A DNA stretch of 64,000 nucleotides from positions 145,337-209,336 of the forward strand of contig CAZXEJ010000001.1 of assembly GCA_964639895.1 (NCBI GenBank), in the 5' to 3' direction. A model generated the notes under the pieces. The model was not told where the DNA came from. It did not search any database and saw only the letters and a program-made list of their open reading frames with translations. This DNA comes from CAZXEJ01 sp964639895 (GTDB taxonomy: Bacteria > Desulfobacterota_D > UBA1144 > Nemesobacterales > JADFKM01). The translations under genes were made by a program, and so were the position numbers. This document shows positions 51,403 to 59,753 of the stretch, piece after piece. Every line of letters begins with the position of its first letter. The first letter of the stretch is position 1.

Positions 51403-52464
51403 CTAGGGCTTGATTGCGACCTTGATCACTCCATCGGCTTGGTTGGCGAAAATCCGGTAGGCCTCCTCTATCTCATCGAGCGAGAACGTATGGGTTATAA
51501 GCTGCTTGAGATTGACCCTTCCGTTTTTCACGAGATCTATAAGCCTCCGCATCCTTTCCTTTCCACCCGGGCACAGTGTGGTGACGATCTTCTTATCGGC
51601 TATCCCGTATCCGAACTCCTCCAGCGGAACACCAATCTTCCCCAATTGGGCGGGATAAACGCCCAAGCTCGAAATCGTGCCGCCCACCCTCGTCACCTTC
51701 ACACAATTCTCGAAACTCTCCTGCAACCCTATTGCCTCTATACTCACATCCACACCCCTGCCCCCGGTGATGCCCAGTATCTCCTTTACGGGGTCCACCT
51801 TCTTGAAATCCAACACGACATCGGCTCCCATCTTCTCCGACATCTTCATCCTCGAGGGAACGGTATCCACGGTTATTATCAGAGAGGCTCCCTTGAGCCT
51901 GGCCCCGGCCGTTGCCGAGAGCCCTATCGGACCCTGACCGAACACGGCCACTACGTCGCCCACCTGTATATTGCCGCTTTCAGCCCCAGATAAACCCGTT
52001 GAAAAGATGTCCGTCGTGAACAGCACGTCTTCATCACTCAGTTCATCGGGTATAGGATTCAAGTTGGCTTGAGCATTAGGTATCTTCACATAATCCGCCT
52101 GGCAGCCGTCCAGGGTGTTGCCCAATTTCCACCCTCCCAGGAAACCACCGCACTGCGCCCAGTTGGCACTTAGGCAATAGCTGCACACACCACACGGCGT
52201 TATTGCGTTTATCGCCACTCTCTGCCCGATTTCGTATCCCTCGACACCCTCACCCAGCTCGTGTATCACTCCGACCGGTTCATGTCCTATGGTCCTTCCC
52301 TCTTCGACGGGGTACTCGGCCTTCATTATGTGTACGTCCGTTGCACAAATCGTCGTAAGAGTAACTCTTATGACCGCTTCACCGGGTCCTGCTTTGGGTA
52401 TGGGTTTCTCATCCAGTCCGATCTTATTGGGACCTTTGAAAACATTTGCTCTCATCGTGGCCAT
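51403..52464 (-). CDS. Zinc-dependent alcohol dehydrogenase, secondary-alcohol type
   Basis: 353-residue medium-chain dehydrogenase. Catalytic site ICATDVHIMKAEYP and TIGHEPVGVIHELG; structural zinc Cys in ITPCGVCSYCLSANWAQC; Rossmann loop VAVFGQGPIGLSATAGARL, followed by an Asp in IITVDTVPSRMKM that favours NAD over NADP. The segment GGWKLGNTLDGCQADYVKIP resembles isopropanol-type dehydrogenases. AGGAGGTG precedes the start. The gene is visibly less GC-rich than most of the window (one 60-base line counted at 47 percent, against 72 percent in a line from the kinase gene). It diverges from tetR, whose product may also control it. Confidence 0.9.
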   Translation of the reverse strand: MATMRANVFKGPNKIGLDEKPIPKAGPGEAVIRVTLTTICATDVHIMKAEYPVEEGRTIGHEPVGVIHELGEGVEGYEIGQRVAINAITPCGVCSYCLSANWAQCGGFLGGWKLGNTLDGCQADYVKIPNAQANLNPIPDELSDEDVLFTTDIFSTGLSGAESGNIQVGDVVAVFGQGPIGLSATAGARLKGASLIITVDTVPSRMKMSEKMGADVVLDFKKVDPVKEILGITGGRGVDVSIEAIGLQESFENCVKVTRVGGTISSLGVYPAQLGKIGVPLEEFGYGIADKKIVTTLCPGGKERMRRLIDLVKNGRVNLKQLITHTFSLDEIEEAYRIFANQADGVIKVAIKP

Positions 52465-52691
52465 CGCAGCACCTCCTACTAAAGGGTCCTACCTCCATTT
52501 TAGGACTATCCACCCTACCCAATCAAGCCCCGCTCAAGGCCCCCATACGAATAGGCATCTTTGCCGAGAGAAGGGGGGCGGCGATGACGCTGGGCGACCA
52601 TGGCGCAGAACATAGACAGCAATGCAATTCGATCGCACAAGCGACGCTGTCAAGCACGATGTCAAAGTGGTGGCACGGCTCAAATCACACC

Positions 52692-52720
52692 TTGACACAT
52701 GAACGGCCGTTCTATAACCT
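52692..52720 (+). promoter_or_regulatory. tetR promoter with embedded palindromic operator
   Basis: Perfect TTGACA (52692-52697); the -10 is TATAAC (15-base spacer) or TAACCT (17-base spacer). Between them lies GAACGGCCGTTC (52701-52712), a perfect 12-base palindrome placed where a bound repressor would block RNA polymerase. It is the likely site of autoregulation by the TetR protein encoded downstream. Confidence 0.6.
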
Positions 52721-52795
52721 GAATGGAACGTCAGAAACCATAACCGCTCGTCACATGCAGGGAGAACGCACTCCCATCCACGGGGAAGATTAGTG

Positions 52796-53419
52796 ATGGA
52801 CCATCAACAAAAACTTACTCGCAGGGAAAGGGAAAGGCTTTTGCACCGCAACCAGATACTCGCCGCCGCGCTCGAGCTTTTCTCGGAGAGGGGATATCAC
52901 AACGTTTCCATGCACGAGATAGCCAAAAAAGCGGAGTTTGCAATCGGCACCCTGTATACGTTTTTCGAGAACAAGGAGAGCTTGTACAAGGCATTGATAA
53001 TGGAGAAGGCCGAAGAATTCCACCGCGTTCTCATGGCGGCCCTTGCAGAGGAGGACGATGTTCTGAGCGTAGTCGACAACTACCTTGCGACGAAGGCAAC
53101 GCTTTTTACCCGGAGCGTCGCCACCTTACGTCTCTATTTCGCCGAGACACGCGGAGCCAGCTTCAACATAAAAGCCGGTCTGGACAAGGACATACGAAGG
53201 ATGTACGACAAGTTCCTAGAGCGGCTGGCCGCCGTGCTGGAAAGAGGTGTACGCGAAGGGGTTTTTCGCAAGATCGATCCCCACGACATGGCCGTGGCGC
53301 TCGAGGGTCTCGTAAACGCCTTTCTCTACCGTTGGCTCGAAGCTCCGGAGGATCAACCCTACGAGGCGAGCCTGCCGGTGATCCGGGATATCTTCCTCAG
53401 AGGGGTTCTCGCGGAATGA
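52796..53419 (+). CDS. TetR-family transcriptional regulator
   Basis: 207 residues. N-terminal HTH: ILAAALELFSERGYHNVSMH then EIAKKAEFAIGTLYTFFENK; the C-terminal ligand/dimerisation domain is helical. In this family such regulators repress adjacent efflux genes until a ligand binds. The stop overlaps the tolC start (ATGA), so regulator and pump are one operon. A GTG three bases upstream is an alternative start. Confidence 0.93.
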   Translation: MDHQQKLTRRERERLLHRNQILAAALELFSERGYHNVSMHEIAKKAEFAIGTLYTFFENKESLYKALIMEKAEEFHRVLMAALAEEDDVLSVVDNYLATKATLFTRSVATLRLYFAETRGASFNIKAGLDKDIRRMYDKFLERLAAVLERGVREGVFRKIDPHDMAVALEGLVNAFLYRWLEAPEDQPYEASLPVIRDIFLRGVLAE

Positions 53420-54897
53420 AAACGGCGCCGATAGGCAACCATCCACCCCCCGCCTTGGGACGGCGTGCGGAGTGGACCGGATTATCCAGTCCCTCTACCG
53501 GGGAGAGGACCTCATCCTTTCCGGTTCAACCCACGCTACGGCTTGCCGCGGCTACCGTGCTCGTCTATCTGTTGCTGAGTGCGTCGTTTCAGACACCCCG
53601 AGCCAGCGCCGTGCCTACTTACTCCTTTACACTCCAAAGCGCCGTGGAAAAAGCTCTCAAAGACAACACGATAATCAGAGAAGCGGTCGAAATCCAAAAG
53701 GCTCAACTCGAAGCGCTGAAAAGCGCCAAAGCCGATATGCTTCCCAAGCTGTCGGCGTCCTATACCTATACGAGATTGAAAGAAGCACCTTTTGTCGTAT
53801 TCGGCCCCTCGCGGTTTCCGATACAGGATAGGGACAACGTGCACTGGGACTTGACCATCACTCAACCCCTCTTCACCGGCTACGCCCTTCGCACCAAGAA
53901 GGCGATCGCCGAGCTGGGAGTCGAGATCGAGAAGATGAGCAAGGCACAGGCCGTGCTGGATGTCACAGAACGTGTGAAGCTCGCTTATTTCAACATCTTG
54001 AGATCAAAGAAGCTCCTTATGGTAGCCGAGGAAAAGGTGAAACAGCTTTCGGCCCATCTCGCCGATGCCGAAGGCTTCTACAAGCAGGGGCTCATCCCAT
54101 ACAACGATCTGCTGAAATCAAAGGTGGCCTTGGCGGACGCCAAACAAAACCGACAGAGGGCCGCCGGCAGGTTGGCCATGGCGGTCTCTACATTCAACGC
54201 GCTGCTGGGGCTGGACATAAACGCCGAGACCGAGGTGGAAGATGTGACCACCATCACACCCTACACGACCGATCTCGACACACTGCTCGCCGAGGCTATG
54301 GAAAACCGTCCGGAACTGCGTTCACTGCATCTGGCGCTGAAAAGCGCCGCTAAGGGCGTGACGCTCGCCAAAAGCGCCTACTATCCGGAGATAGATCTGT
54401 TGGGACGCTACGAGCGCAACGGCGACAACCTTACGGCTACAAACAACGATTTCGCCAACTCACACAATGCAAGCCTGATGTTGCAGATTAGATGGACGTT
54501 TTTCGAGTGGGGCCGTACGAGGGCCGAGGTCTCAAGGGCCAGACACAACGTAGGCGCTCTGGCCGAGAGAATGCGGCGAATCGAGGACAACATCAGGCTC
54601 GAGGTCAAAGACGCCTTTCTCGCCCTGCGGGTGGCTGAAACGAATGTCCGAACCGCCGAGGAGGCCCTCGTCCAAGCTAAAGAGGACTTCAGGATTACCA
54701 CCTTGCAGTATCAAACCCAGTTGGCCACGTCAACCGACGTCCTCGACGCCCAGACATCTCTCACCAACGCCGAAACCAACTACTACAACGCCTTGTACGG
54801 CTACCTGACATCACTCGCCCGCCTCGAGCGTGCCGTGGGAAGGGAGTTGGTCGATTGGAAGCCGCACGACGACGCCGGGAGCACACATGAGAAGTAA
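53416..54897 (+). CDS. TolC-family outer-membrane efflux protein
   Basis: 493 residues: an N-terminal segment with a hydrophobic signal (LRLAAATVLVYLLLSASF, cleavage near PRASA) about 40 residues in, then two OEP repeats with long helices (TLQSAVEKALKDNTIIREAV, LGVEIEKMSKAQAVLDVTER, ARHNVGALAERMRRIEDNIR) and the conserved YQTQLATSTDVLDAQTSL near the end. It forms the outer-membrane exit duct of the EmrAB-type pump encoded next. The signal is unusually far from the ATG, so a later start cannot be excluded; the ATGA overlap with tetR favours this one. Confidence 0.92.
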   Translation: MKTAPIGNHPPPALGRRAEWTGLSSPSTGERTSSFPVQPTLRLAAATVLVYLLLSASFQTPRASAVPTYSFTLQSAVEKALKDNTIIREAVEIQKAQLEALKSAKADMLPKLSASYTYTRLKEAPFVVFGPSRFPIQDRDNVHWDLTITQPLFTGYALRTKKAIAELGVEIEKMSKAQAVLDVTERVKLAYFNILRSKKLLMVAEEKVKQLSAHLADAEGFYKQGLIPYNDLLKSKVALADAKQNRQRAAGRLAMAVSTFNALLGLDINAETEVEDVTTITPYTTDLDTLLAEAMENRPELRSLHLALKSAAKGVTLAKSAYYPEIDLLGRYERNGDNLTATNNDFANSHNASLMLQIRWTFFEWGRTRAEVSRARHNVGALAERMRRIEDNIRLEVKDAFLALRVAETNVRTAEEALVQAKEDFRITTLQYQTQLATSTDVLDAQTSLTNAETNYYNALYGYLTSLARLERAVGRELVDWKPHDDAGSTHEK

Positions 54898-55029
54898 ACC
54901 CTTGCGGCCAATAGCCTCTTCCACACAAGGTAGAGCACACTCGTGGCGTAGAGATGAGGGGGGCCCCACGCCATGTCCAGCCCTTGCGCAGGCGTCCCAC
55001 TTGGCGTTTGGCGATCACGAGGTAGGAAC

Positions 55030-56187
55030 ATGACGGACAACGACACACGACGAAAACCATTCACGGGTAAAAAGGTGGCCGCAGCAGTATTGGTCCTCGG
55101 CCTCGTGTCCCTGCTGGTGGCGGCCGCGCTCTTCATAAGGCACCGCATGGCATATGCCGTGACGGATGCCGTTTTCGTCCGTAGCGACAGCTTGACGAAC
55201 GTGGGGTTCAACCGTGTGAGCGGTCGTGTGGTGAAGGTTTACAAGAAGGAGGGCGACACCGTCGTCGAGGGGGAACCACTGGCCGAAATCGACGACACGG
55301 TCTACAGACTTAAAGTAGAGAAGCTTACAGCAGAGCTTGCGGCGGCGCGGAAGAACAAGGAAAGAGAAGAGGTCGTTCTTTCCCGCCTGCGCAAGGAAAC
55401 GGTTCTCGACGAAAGAATCGCTCTCGGACGCATCGACGAACTCAAGAAAAAGCTTGCGGCCGTAAAGGCAAGGGCTGCGGCCGTGCAGGCCGATATCGAC
55501 CTCCTAACTCGGGATCGGAAGCGGTTCCATGTGCTTGCAGAAGCCGGGGCGGTCGCACCCCACAGGGCCGAGGACATAGATTCCAGACTCAAAGCGAGGA
55601 GGGAGGAGAAAAGGGCGCTGGAGGAAGAGGCGTCTTCTTTGATGGCATCCATTGAGGTGGCAAAAGAAGAGGCCGAGATGGCCCGCCTCCGACGACTCCG
55701 CGTGTCCGAGAAGGAAAAAAAGGTCCAGCAACTGGACGAAACCGTAAAAGGGCTCACCGCAAAGCTCGCCACCGCCCGGAAGGACCTCAGCGAATGTGTG
55801 CTGAAGAGCCCCATGGACGGCAGGGTGGCAAAGAGGTACCTATCTGCCGGCAGCATAGCCTCGCCCCAACGGGCCGTCTACTCCTTGGTGAACCCGCGTG
55901 ACCTCTATGTCATCGCTCTGCTCGAGGAAAACAAGCTCAAGGGTGTACGCCGCGGAAATCCAGTGAGAATAAGTATCGACGCCTATCCCCACACCCACTT
56001 TGAGGGGGTCGTCGAAGACGTGCTTCCCGCCTCGGCCGCAACCTTCGCCCTCGCGCCACGCGACATCTCGGCGGGCGAGTTTACGAAGGTGGCCCAAAGA
56101 ATTCCCGTGCGTATACGAATCACCGAGGGCGATACGTCGCTGCTACGAGTCGGCATGGGAGGAGAAGTGGAGATAAAGAGAAGATGA
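55030..56187 (+). CDS. emrA: EmrA-type membrane fusion protein (HlyD family)
   Basis: 385 residues: one N-terminal helix (VAAAVLVLGLVSLLVAAALF), lipoyl half (VNVGF-like start at VGFNRVSGRVVKVYKKEGDT, EGEPLAEIDDTVYRL), a long coiled-coil hairpin (about 95-250, rich in Lys/Glu/Ala) and C-terminal barrel with LKSPMDGRVAKRYLSAGSIA. Bridges the MFS pump to TolC. GAGGTAGGAAC precedes the ATG; 132 bases separate it from tolC. The stop overlaps emrB by four bases. Confidence 0.92.
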   Translation: MTDNDTRRKPFTGKKVAAAVLVLGLVSLLVAAALFIRHRMAYAVTDAVFVRSDSLTNVGFNRVSGRVVKVYKKEGDTVVEGEPLAEIDDTVYRLKVEKLTAELAAARKNKEREEVVLSRLRKETVLDERIALGRIDELKKKLAAVKARAAAVQADIDLLTRDRKRFHVLAEAGAVAPHRAEDIDSRLKARREEKRALEEEASSLMASIEVAKEEAEMARLRRLRVSEKEKKVQQLDETVKGLTAKLATARKDLSECVLKSPMDGRVAKRYLSAGSIASPQRAVYSLVNPRDLYVIALLEENKLKGVRRGNPVRISIDAYPHTHFEGVVEDVLPASAATFALAPRDISAGEFTKVAQRIPVRIRITEGDTSLLRVGMGGEVEIKRR

Positions 56188-57758
56188 ACACCCCAAGCAG
56201 CGCAGGAAGCGAACTCCCACTTCACGCCCGTATTTCACCCGCCTACCGAGCTCTTCTCACCTCAATAGTTATGGTCGGCTCTTTCATGGCCATACTGGAT
56301 ACCACCGTGGTGGACGTAGTGGTTCCCAAGATGATGGGGCCGCTTTCCACCGATCTCTACGGCGTCCAATGGGTTATCACCTCATACATGACAGCCGCCG
56401 CCGTGGGCTTGTTGCTCACCCACAACCTCGGTAAGGTCATGGGATTGAAGTGGCTTTTTCTCTCCGGAATCTTCATCTTCACCCTAGCCAGCACTCTGTG
56501 TGGAATGGCCACTTCCCTCCCTCAGATGATGGCCACCCGGACGCTGCAGGGTTTGGGGGAAGCGTTCATAATGGCAACCACACAAACGATACTGTTCATG
56601 ATATACCCCCCCGACAAACAGGGGCTCGCCATGGGTATATACGCTATGGGCGTCAGCTTCGCCCCCTCCCTGGGACCTACCGTAGGAGGATGGATCACAC
56701 AACACCTCTCGTGGCGGTGGGTGTTCTATATAAACCTGCCGGTGGGGGTGCTCAATTTCATCGCCGGTACCGCTTATCTGCCGCCGCTTGTGAAAAAACA
56801 CGCGCGTCTCCGCTTCAACTTCACCAGCTACTTTTTTCTCGGCGCGTTCACCGTGCTGCTATTGATCCTGCTTTCCAAGGGACAACAGCTCGGCTGGTGG
56901 CAGTCCTCCACCATAGTGCTCCTTTCCTTCGCCGCTGCTCTGGCGTTGATGGCCTACTTTCTCAACGAACTCATGAGCCGCCGTCCTCTCATTGATCCCT
57001 CGATCTTCGCGATCAGGGAATATTCACTCTCCATGGGGTTCTACTTTCTGATCATGGGACTCTCCATATACCAAGTGTTCTACCTGCTGCCCCTGTACTA
57101 CGAGACGCTCAAGCTCCTGGGAACGTTCTCCACAGGTCTACACATGTTGGCTTTCGCCATTTTCATCGCCGTAGCATCTCCCCTGGCCGGGGTACTGAGC
57201 GATCGTTTCGGACCCCACGTCGTCATAGTGGTAAGCACCATCCTATATCTTTTCACTTCCTACTTTCTCATTCCATCCCTCAATTACTATACGCCCACGA
57301 CGAGATCCATTCTCCTTACCATTCCACTCGGTATCGCCCTTGGAACCTTCTTCGCGCCTGTCTCGGCACTTGCCCTGGGAAAACTGGGGGACAAAACGGC
57401 CTTGGGGGTGAGCCTTATGCACTACCTGCGCTTTGTAGGGGGTTCACTCGGTACCGCCATCGCCACAAACACCCTCGAAAAACGGCTGGCCGTCCACTAC
57501 GAGGGTATCGCCGTCATGCAGAACCTGAATTACGTGGAGCAGTTCATTCACCGAGCCGCACTCGGTATTGAGCCGTTCTTCCAGGAAGACATCGCCAAGG
57601 CGAAGGCCGCAGTAATACTAGGCAATGTGGAACGACTCAAGGCCCTGAGTCTCGCCTTCCAAGACACATTCCGTCACAGCTTCATCTTCGCAGCGATGGG
57701 AAGCGTGTTCCTGATATTGCTCCTGGTCTACACGCGCCGACCCGCGGTGGAAGGATGA
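56184..57758 (+). CDS. emrB: DHA2-family MFS drug efflux transporter (EmrB/QacA type)
   Basis: 524 residues with about 14 membrane helices. Motif D1-like LDTTVVDVVVPKMM in helix 1 and motif C-like GVSFAPSLGPTVGGWI in helix 5, then LSWRWVFYINLPVGVLNF, are classic DHA2 marks. It exports hydrophobic compounds by proton antiport through EmrA and TolC. ATGA overlap with emrA. Downstream there is only a 6-bp TCCGCA/TGCGGA hairpin just after the stop, without a T run. Confidence 0.95.
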   Translation: MNTPSSAGSELPLHARISPAYRALLTSIVMVGSFMAILDTTVVDVVVPKMMGPLSTDLYGVQWVITSYMTAAAVGLLLTHNLGKVMGLKWLFLSGIFIFTLASTLCGMATSLPQMMATRTLQGLGEAFIMATTQTILFMIYPPDKQGLAMGIYAMGVSFAPSLGPTVGGWITQHLSWRWVFYINLPVGVLNFIAGTAYLPPLVKKHARLRFNFTSYFFLGAFTVLLLILLSKGQQLGWWQSSTIVLLSFAAALALMAYFLNELMSRRPLIDPSIFAIREYSLSMGFYFLIMGLSIYQVFYLLPLYYETLKLLGTFSTGLHMLAFAIFIAVASPLAGVLSDRFGPHVVIVVSTILYLFTSYFLIPSLNYYTPTTRSILLTIPLGIALGTFFAPVSALALGKLGDKTALGVSLMHYLRFVGGSLGTAIATNTLEKRLAVHYEGIAVMQNLNYVEQFIHRAALGIEPFFQEDIAKAKAAVILGNVERLKALSLAFQDTFRHSFIFAAMGSVFLILLLVYTRRPAVEG

Positions 57759-58017
57759 TCCGCAGGTGCCGGTGTGCGGAATTCGGGTGAACCCCATGGG
57801 GAACCACGCGCGCCGGGTATTCAGTTCCACAACGGATATTAAGCAAAAGGAAACCGAACTCCGAGCTTCTATCCGGTGGGGCGTAGTAGCCCCAACTAGC
57901 CCCCCTCCCGATACCCCCCCGAAACGCCTCCGGTACCGATTTCTTGCCCACGAAACCTCCGAGCAAGGCGCTTCCAACGCTTCCATGGTATTTCCGAGCG
58001 AACAGAGCGGTCGGCCC

Positions 58018-58254
58018 CTACAACCCCTTATGTGTTCCATCGCAAAAAGGCGGCCTGTTCGTGCGCTTGCATTGGCAAAGGGCTACCTTCTTCTTCTCCT
58101 CGACCACGAATTTCAAGGGCGCAAATCCCGTCCCCTTGTGAGAGCCGTCACAGAAGGGCTGCTTCTGAGACCTTCCACACGAGCACCAATGATATGCCCC
58201 GGGCTCGAGTTCAAGAACGGCAGGCACTTTTGCTGCGATTTTGGGCTCGCTCAT
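58018..58254 (-). CDS. CDGSH iron-sulfur domain protein
   Basis: 78 residues with two CDGSH-type motifs: HWCSCGRSQKQPFCDGSH and ALCQCKRTNRPPFCDGTH, each with the 3-Cys-1-His ligand set for a 2Fe-2S cluster. Small soluble redox or cluster-transfer protein. GGAGG lies eight bases before the ATG. It is 39 bases downstream of the DoxX gene and shares its promoter. Confidence 0.95.
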   Translation of the reverse strand: MSEPKIAAKVPAVLELEPGAYHWCSCGRSQKQPFCDGSHKGTGFAPLKFVVEEKKKVALCQCKRTNRPPFCDGTHKGL

Positions 58255-58293
58255 GTCATTTCCTCCTTAGCGTCTACTTGGCCGCTTTATTTT

Positions 58294-58692
58294 TTATTGA
58301 TTGTCACGACCTTGCCTCGCCGCATCAAATGCGTAGACAAACAACAGGCCGCCCATTATGGCCAGGTTTTTCATGAACATTATCATCTGAACCTGTTTTT
58401 CCATTCCCTCATATGCCCAGAAGTTATGAAAGATGAGTGAAACAACTACAAGATAAACCACGAGCACCGCGGCACCGATCCGAGACTTGAGCCCGAGTAG
58501 AATCGAAAACCCGCACAGCACCTCGATCAGGATCGCCCCCACGAGAAACAAGCCCGCCATCGGCATCCCCTTCGACGCCATGTAGGCCGCCGTTCCCTTC
58601 CAATGGGCAATCTTACTGAAACCACTGATGATGAAGATCTGCGAAATCAGTATGCGACCCGCAACGGGTGCAATGCGCGTCAACTTTCCCAT
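58294..58692 (-). CDS. DoxX family membrane protein
   Basis: 132 residues with four hydrophobic helices: RILISQIFIISGFSKIAHW, GLFLVGAILIEVLCGFSILL, IGAAVLVVYLVVVSLIFHNF and MKNLAIMGGLLFVYAFDAA, the standard DoxX layout. Linked in various bacteria to redox or membrane stress and quinone oxidation; the reaction here is unknown. AGGAGG precedes the ATG. Transcribed together with the CDGSH gene, with an ArsR-type operator upstream. Confidence 0.93.
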   Translation of the reverse strand: MGKLTRIAPVAGRILISQIFIISGFSKIAHWKGTAAYMASKGMPMAGLFLVGAILIEVLCGFSILLGLKSRIGAAVLVVYLVVVSLIFHNFWAYEGMEKQVQMIMFMKNLAIMGGLLFVYAFDAARQGRDNQ

Positions 58693-58759
58693 GGATCTGT
58701 CCTCCTTTCTTCAGTCGATGTAGGTGGAAAAGCTCTTGATTCGCAGGTTCAACGATATT

Positions 58760-58788
58760 CTTACATACATCAATATACGAACACTCAA
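58760..58788 (-). promoter_or_regulatory. Candidate promoter and ArsR-type operator of doxX-CDGSH
   Basis: TTGAGT (58783-58788), 17 bases, TGTAAG (58760-58765). The plus-strand segment ACATACATCAATATA (58763-58777) matches 12 of 15 bases of the AT-rich palindrome in the arsR promoter, so both are probably bound by the ArsR protein. Confidence 0.5.
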
Positions 58789-58816
58789 CTCACCTTCCCC
58801 GACCGGAGAGGGGACG

Positions 58817-59113
58817 CTAATCAGAACGCGTTGTACGGCGAAGAATCAATCTCTCCTCGAGCTCCTTGATGTATTCTTCCAAGACATCCGGTCTCGCGGA
58901 GAAGAAGCCGTGTTGCCCCTCACGGCGTACGCTCACCAGATCGGCATCCTCGAGCAACTTTAGATGGTGCGAAACGGTGGACTGCCCGATGGGGAACCGC
59001 TCGGCGATGGCGCCACAGGACATTTCGCCCGACCTAGAGATCGCTCTCAGGATTTCAAAGCGGCGGGGATCTGCCAACGCCTTTGCCACCCGCCTGAATC
59101 GCTTCTCATCCAT
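58817..59113 (-). CDS. ArsR-family winged-helix repressor
   Basis: 98 residues: FRRVAKALADPRRFEILRAI, then GAIAERFPIGQSTVSHHLKL (recognition helix) and the wing LVSVRREGQHGFFSARPDVL. Only one Cys (Cys33) is present, so the classic CxC arsenic/cadmium site is missing; the signal may be redox or organic. Located 124 bases upstream of doxX on the same strand with its own consensus promoter. Confidence 0.95.
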   Translation of the reverse strand: MDEKRFRRVAKALADPRRFEILRAISRSGEMSCGAIAERFPIGQSTVSHHLKLLEDADLVSVRREGQHGFFSARPDVLEEYIKELEERLILRRTTRSD

Positions 59114-59151
59114 CTATCTCGCCAACATGTAGACCGTATCTTACGACATAT

Positions 59152-59180
59152 TTATATATATCGATATATCGTTTGTCAAG
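59152..59180 (-). promoter_or_regulatory. Consensus arsR promoter with palindromic operator
   Basis: Perfect TTGACA (59175-59180), 17 bases, TATAAA (59152-59157). The spacer contains ATATATCGATATAT (59157-59170), a perfect 14-base palindrome. The layout indicates autorepression. Confidence 0.75.
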
Positions 59181-59564
59181 CAGGCCCCGGCCCTCTTGTC
59201 AGCTCGTAGGAGAAAAAACCGAGAACGAAGTCCGAGGATAGGACGAGAAATGCGGATCTGACCGGATAGAGGGAGGGAGTGAATGGGGGCCGATAATAAT
59301 AAAGAGGGCTCAAGGGGTATTCTAAAAATCACCCTGCTTGCCCTACGGCGAAGAGTAGCCCCGGGGACTCAGGAACAAAAAACCGTGAAATGTGTGAAAA
59401 CGGGCTACACCCCGCGTAGGCGGCGGGTATCCCCCGGTGAGCAAACGGGGTGGATTTTGCACAAGAGCCCGCCAACAGGGGATAACGGCGGAGCGTCGCA
59501 GTAGCCCCATTTTTCTCACAACCTCTGTTATCGCATGAATTATCGCCTCTTGAGAGGAGGCGGG
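59181..59564. other. Intergenic spacer between arsR and tRNA-Glu
   Basis: No gene seen. The core of the tRNA 3' end, TAGCCCC, recurs at about 59357 and 59501 (and at 57888), imperfectly extended. These could be remnants of integration events at the tRNA or chance. No integrase is present. Confidence 0.35.
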
Positions 59565-59640
59565 TGGTAGCCCCTACGGGATTCGAACCCGTGTTTCTGC
59601 CTTGAGAGGGCAACGTCCTAGTCCACTAGACGAAGGGGCC
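59565..59640 (-). tRNA. tRNA-Glu, anticodon CTC
   Basis: 76-nt cloverleaf. The acceptor GGCCCCT pairs with AGGGGCT (one G-U pair), the discriminator is A and the 3' CCA is encoded. The anticodon loop reads CTCTCAA with CTC at 34-36; the T arm has GGTTCGAATCC. It closely resembles bacterial tRNA-Glu. Confidence 0.95.
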
Positions 59641-59753
59641 ACCAGAGAAGCGTAAAATATGTTACCTGATAAGGGCCGGGATTTCCATCCCCACCGAGGG
59701 GATCGTGTTGAAACGACGGCGGCCCTTTGATATGCTCATTTGGAGGAGCGCAA

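Noticed and set aside
57880..59571. tRNA-derived direct repeats (TAGCCCC) as island attachment sites
   Set aside because: Only 7-10 bases match and several copies are scattered. Without an integrase or a longer repeat this is not enough to call att sites.
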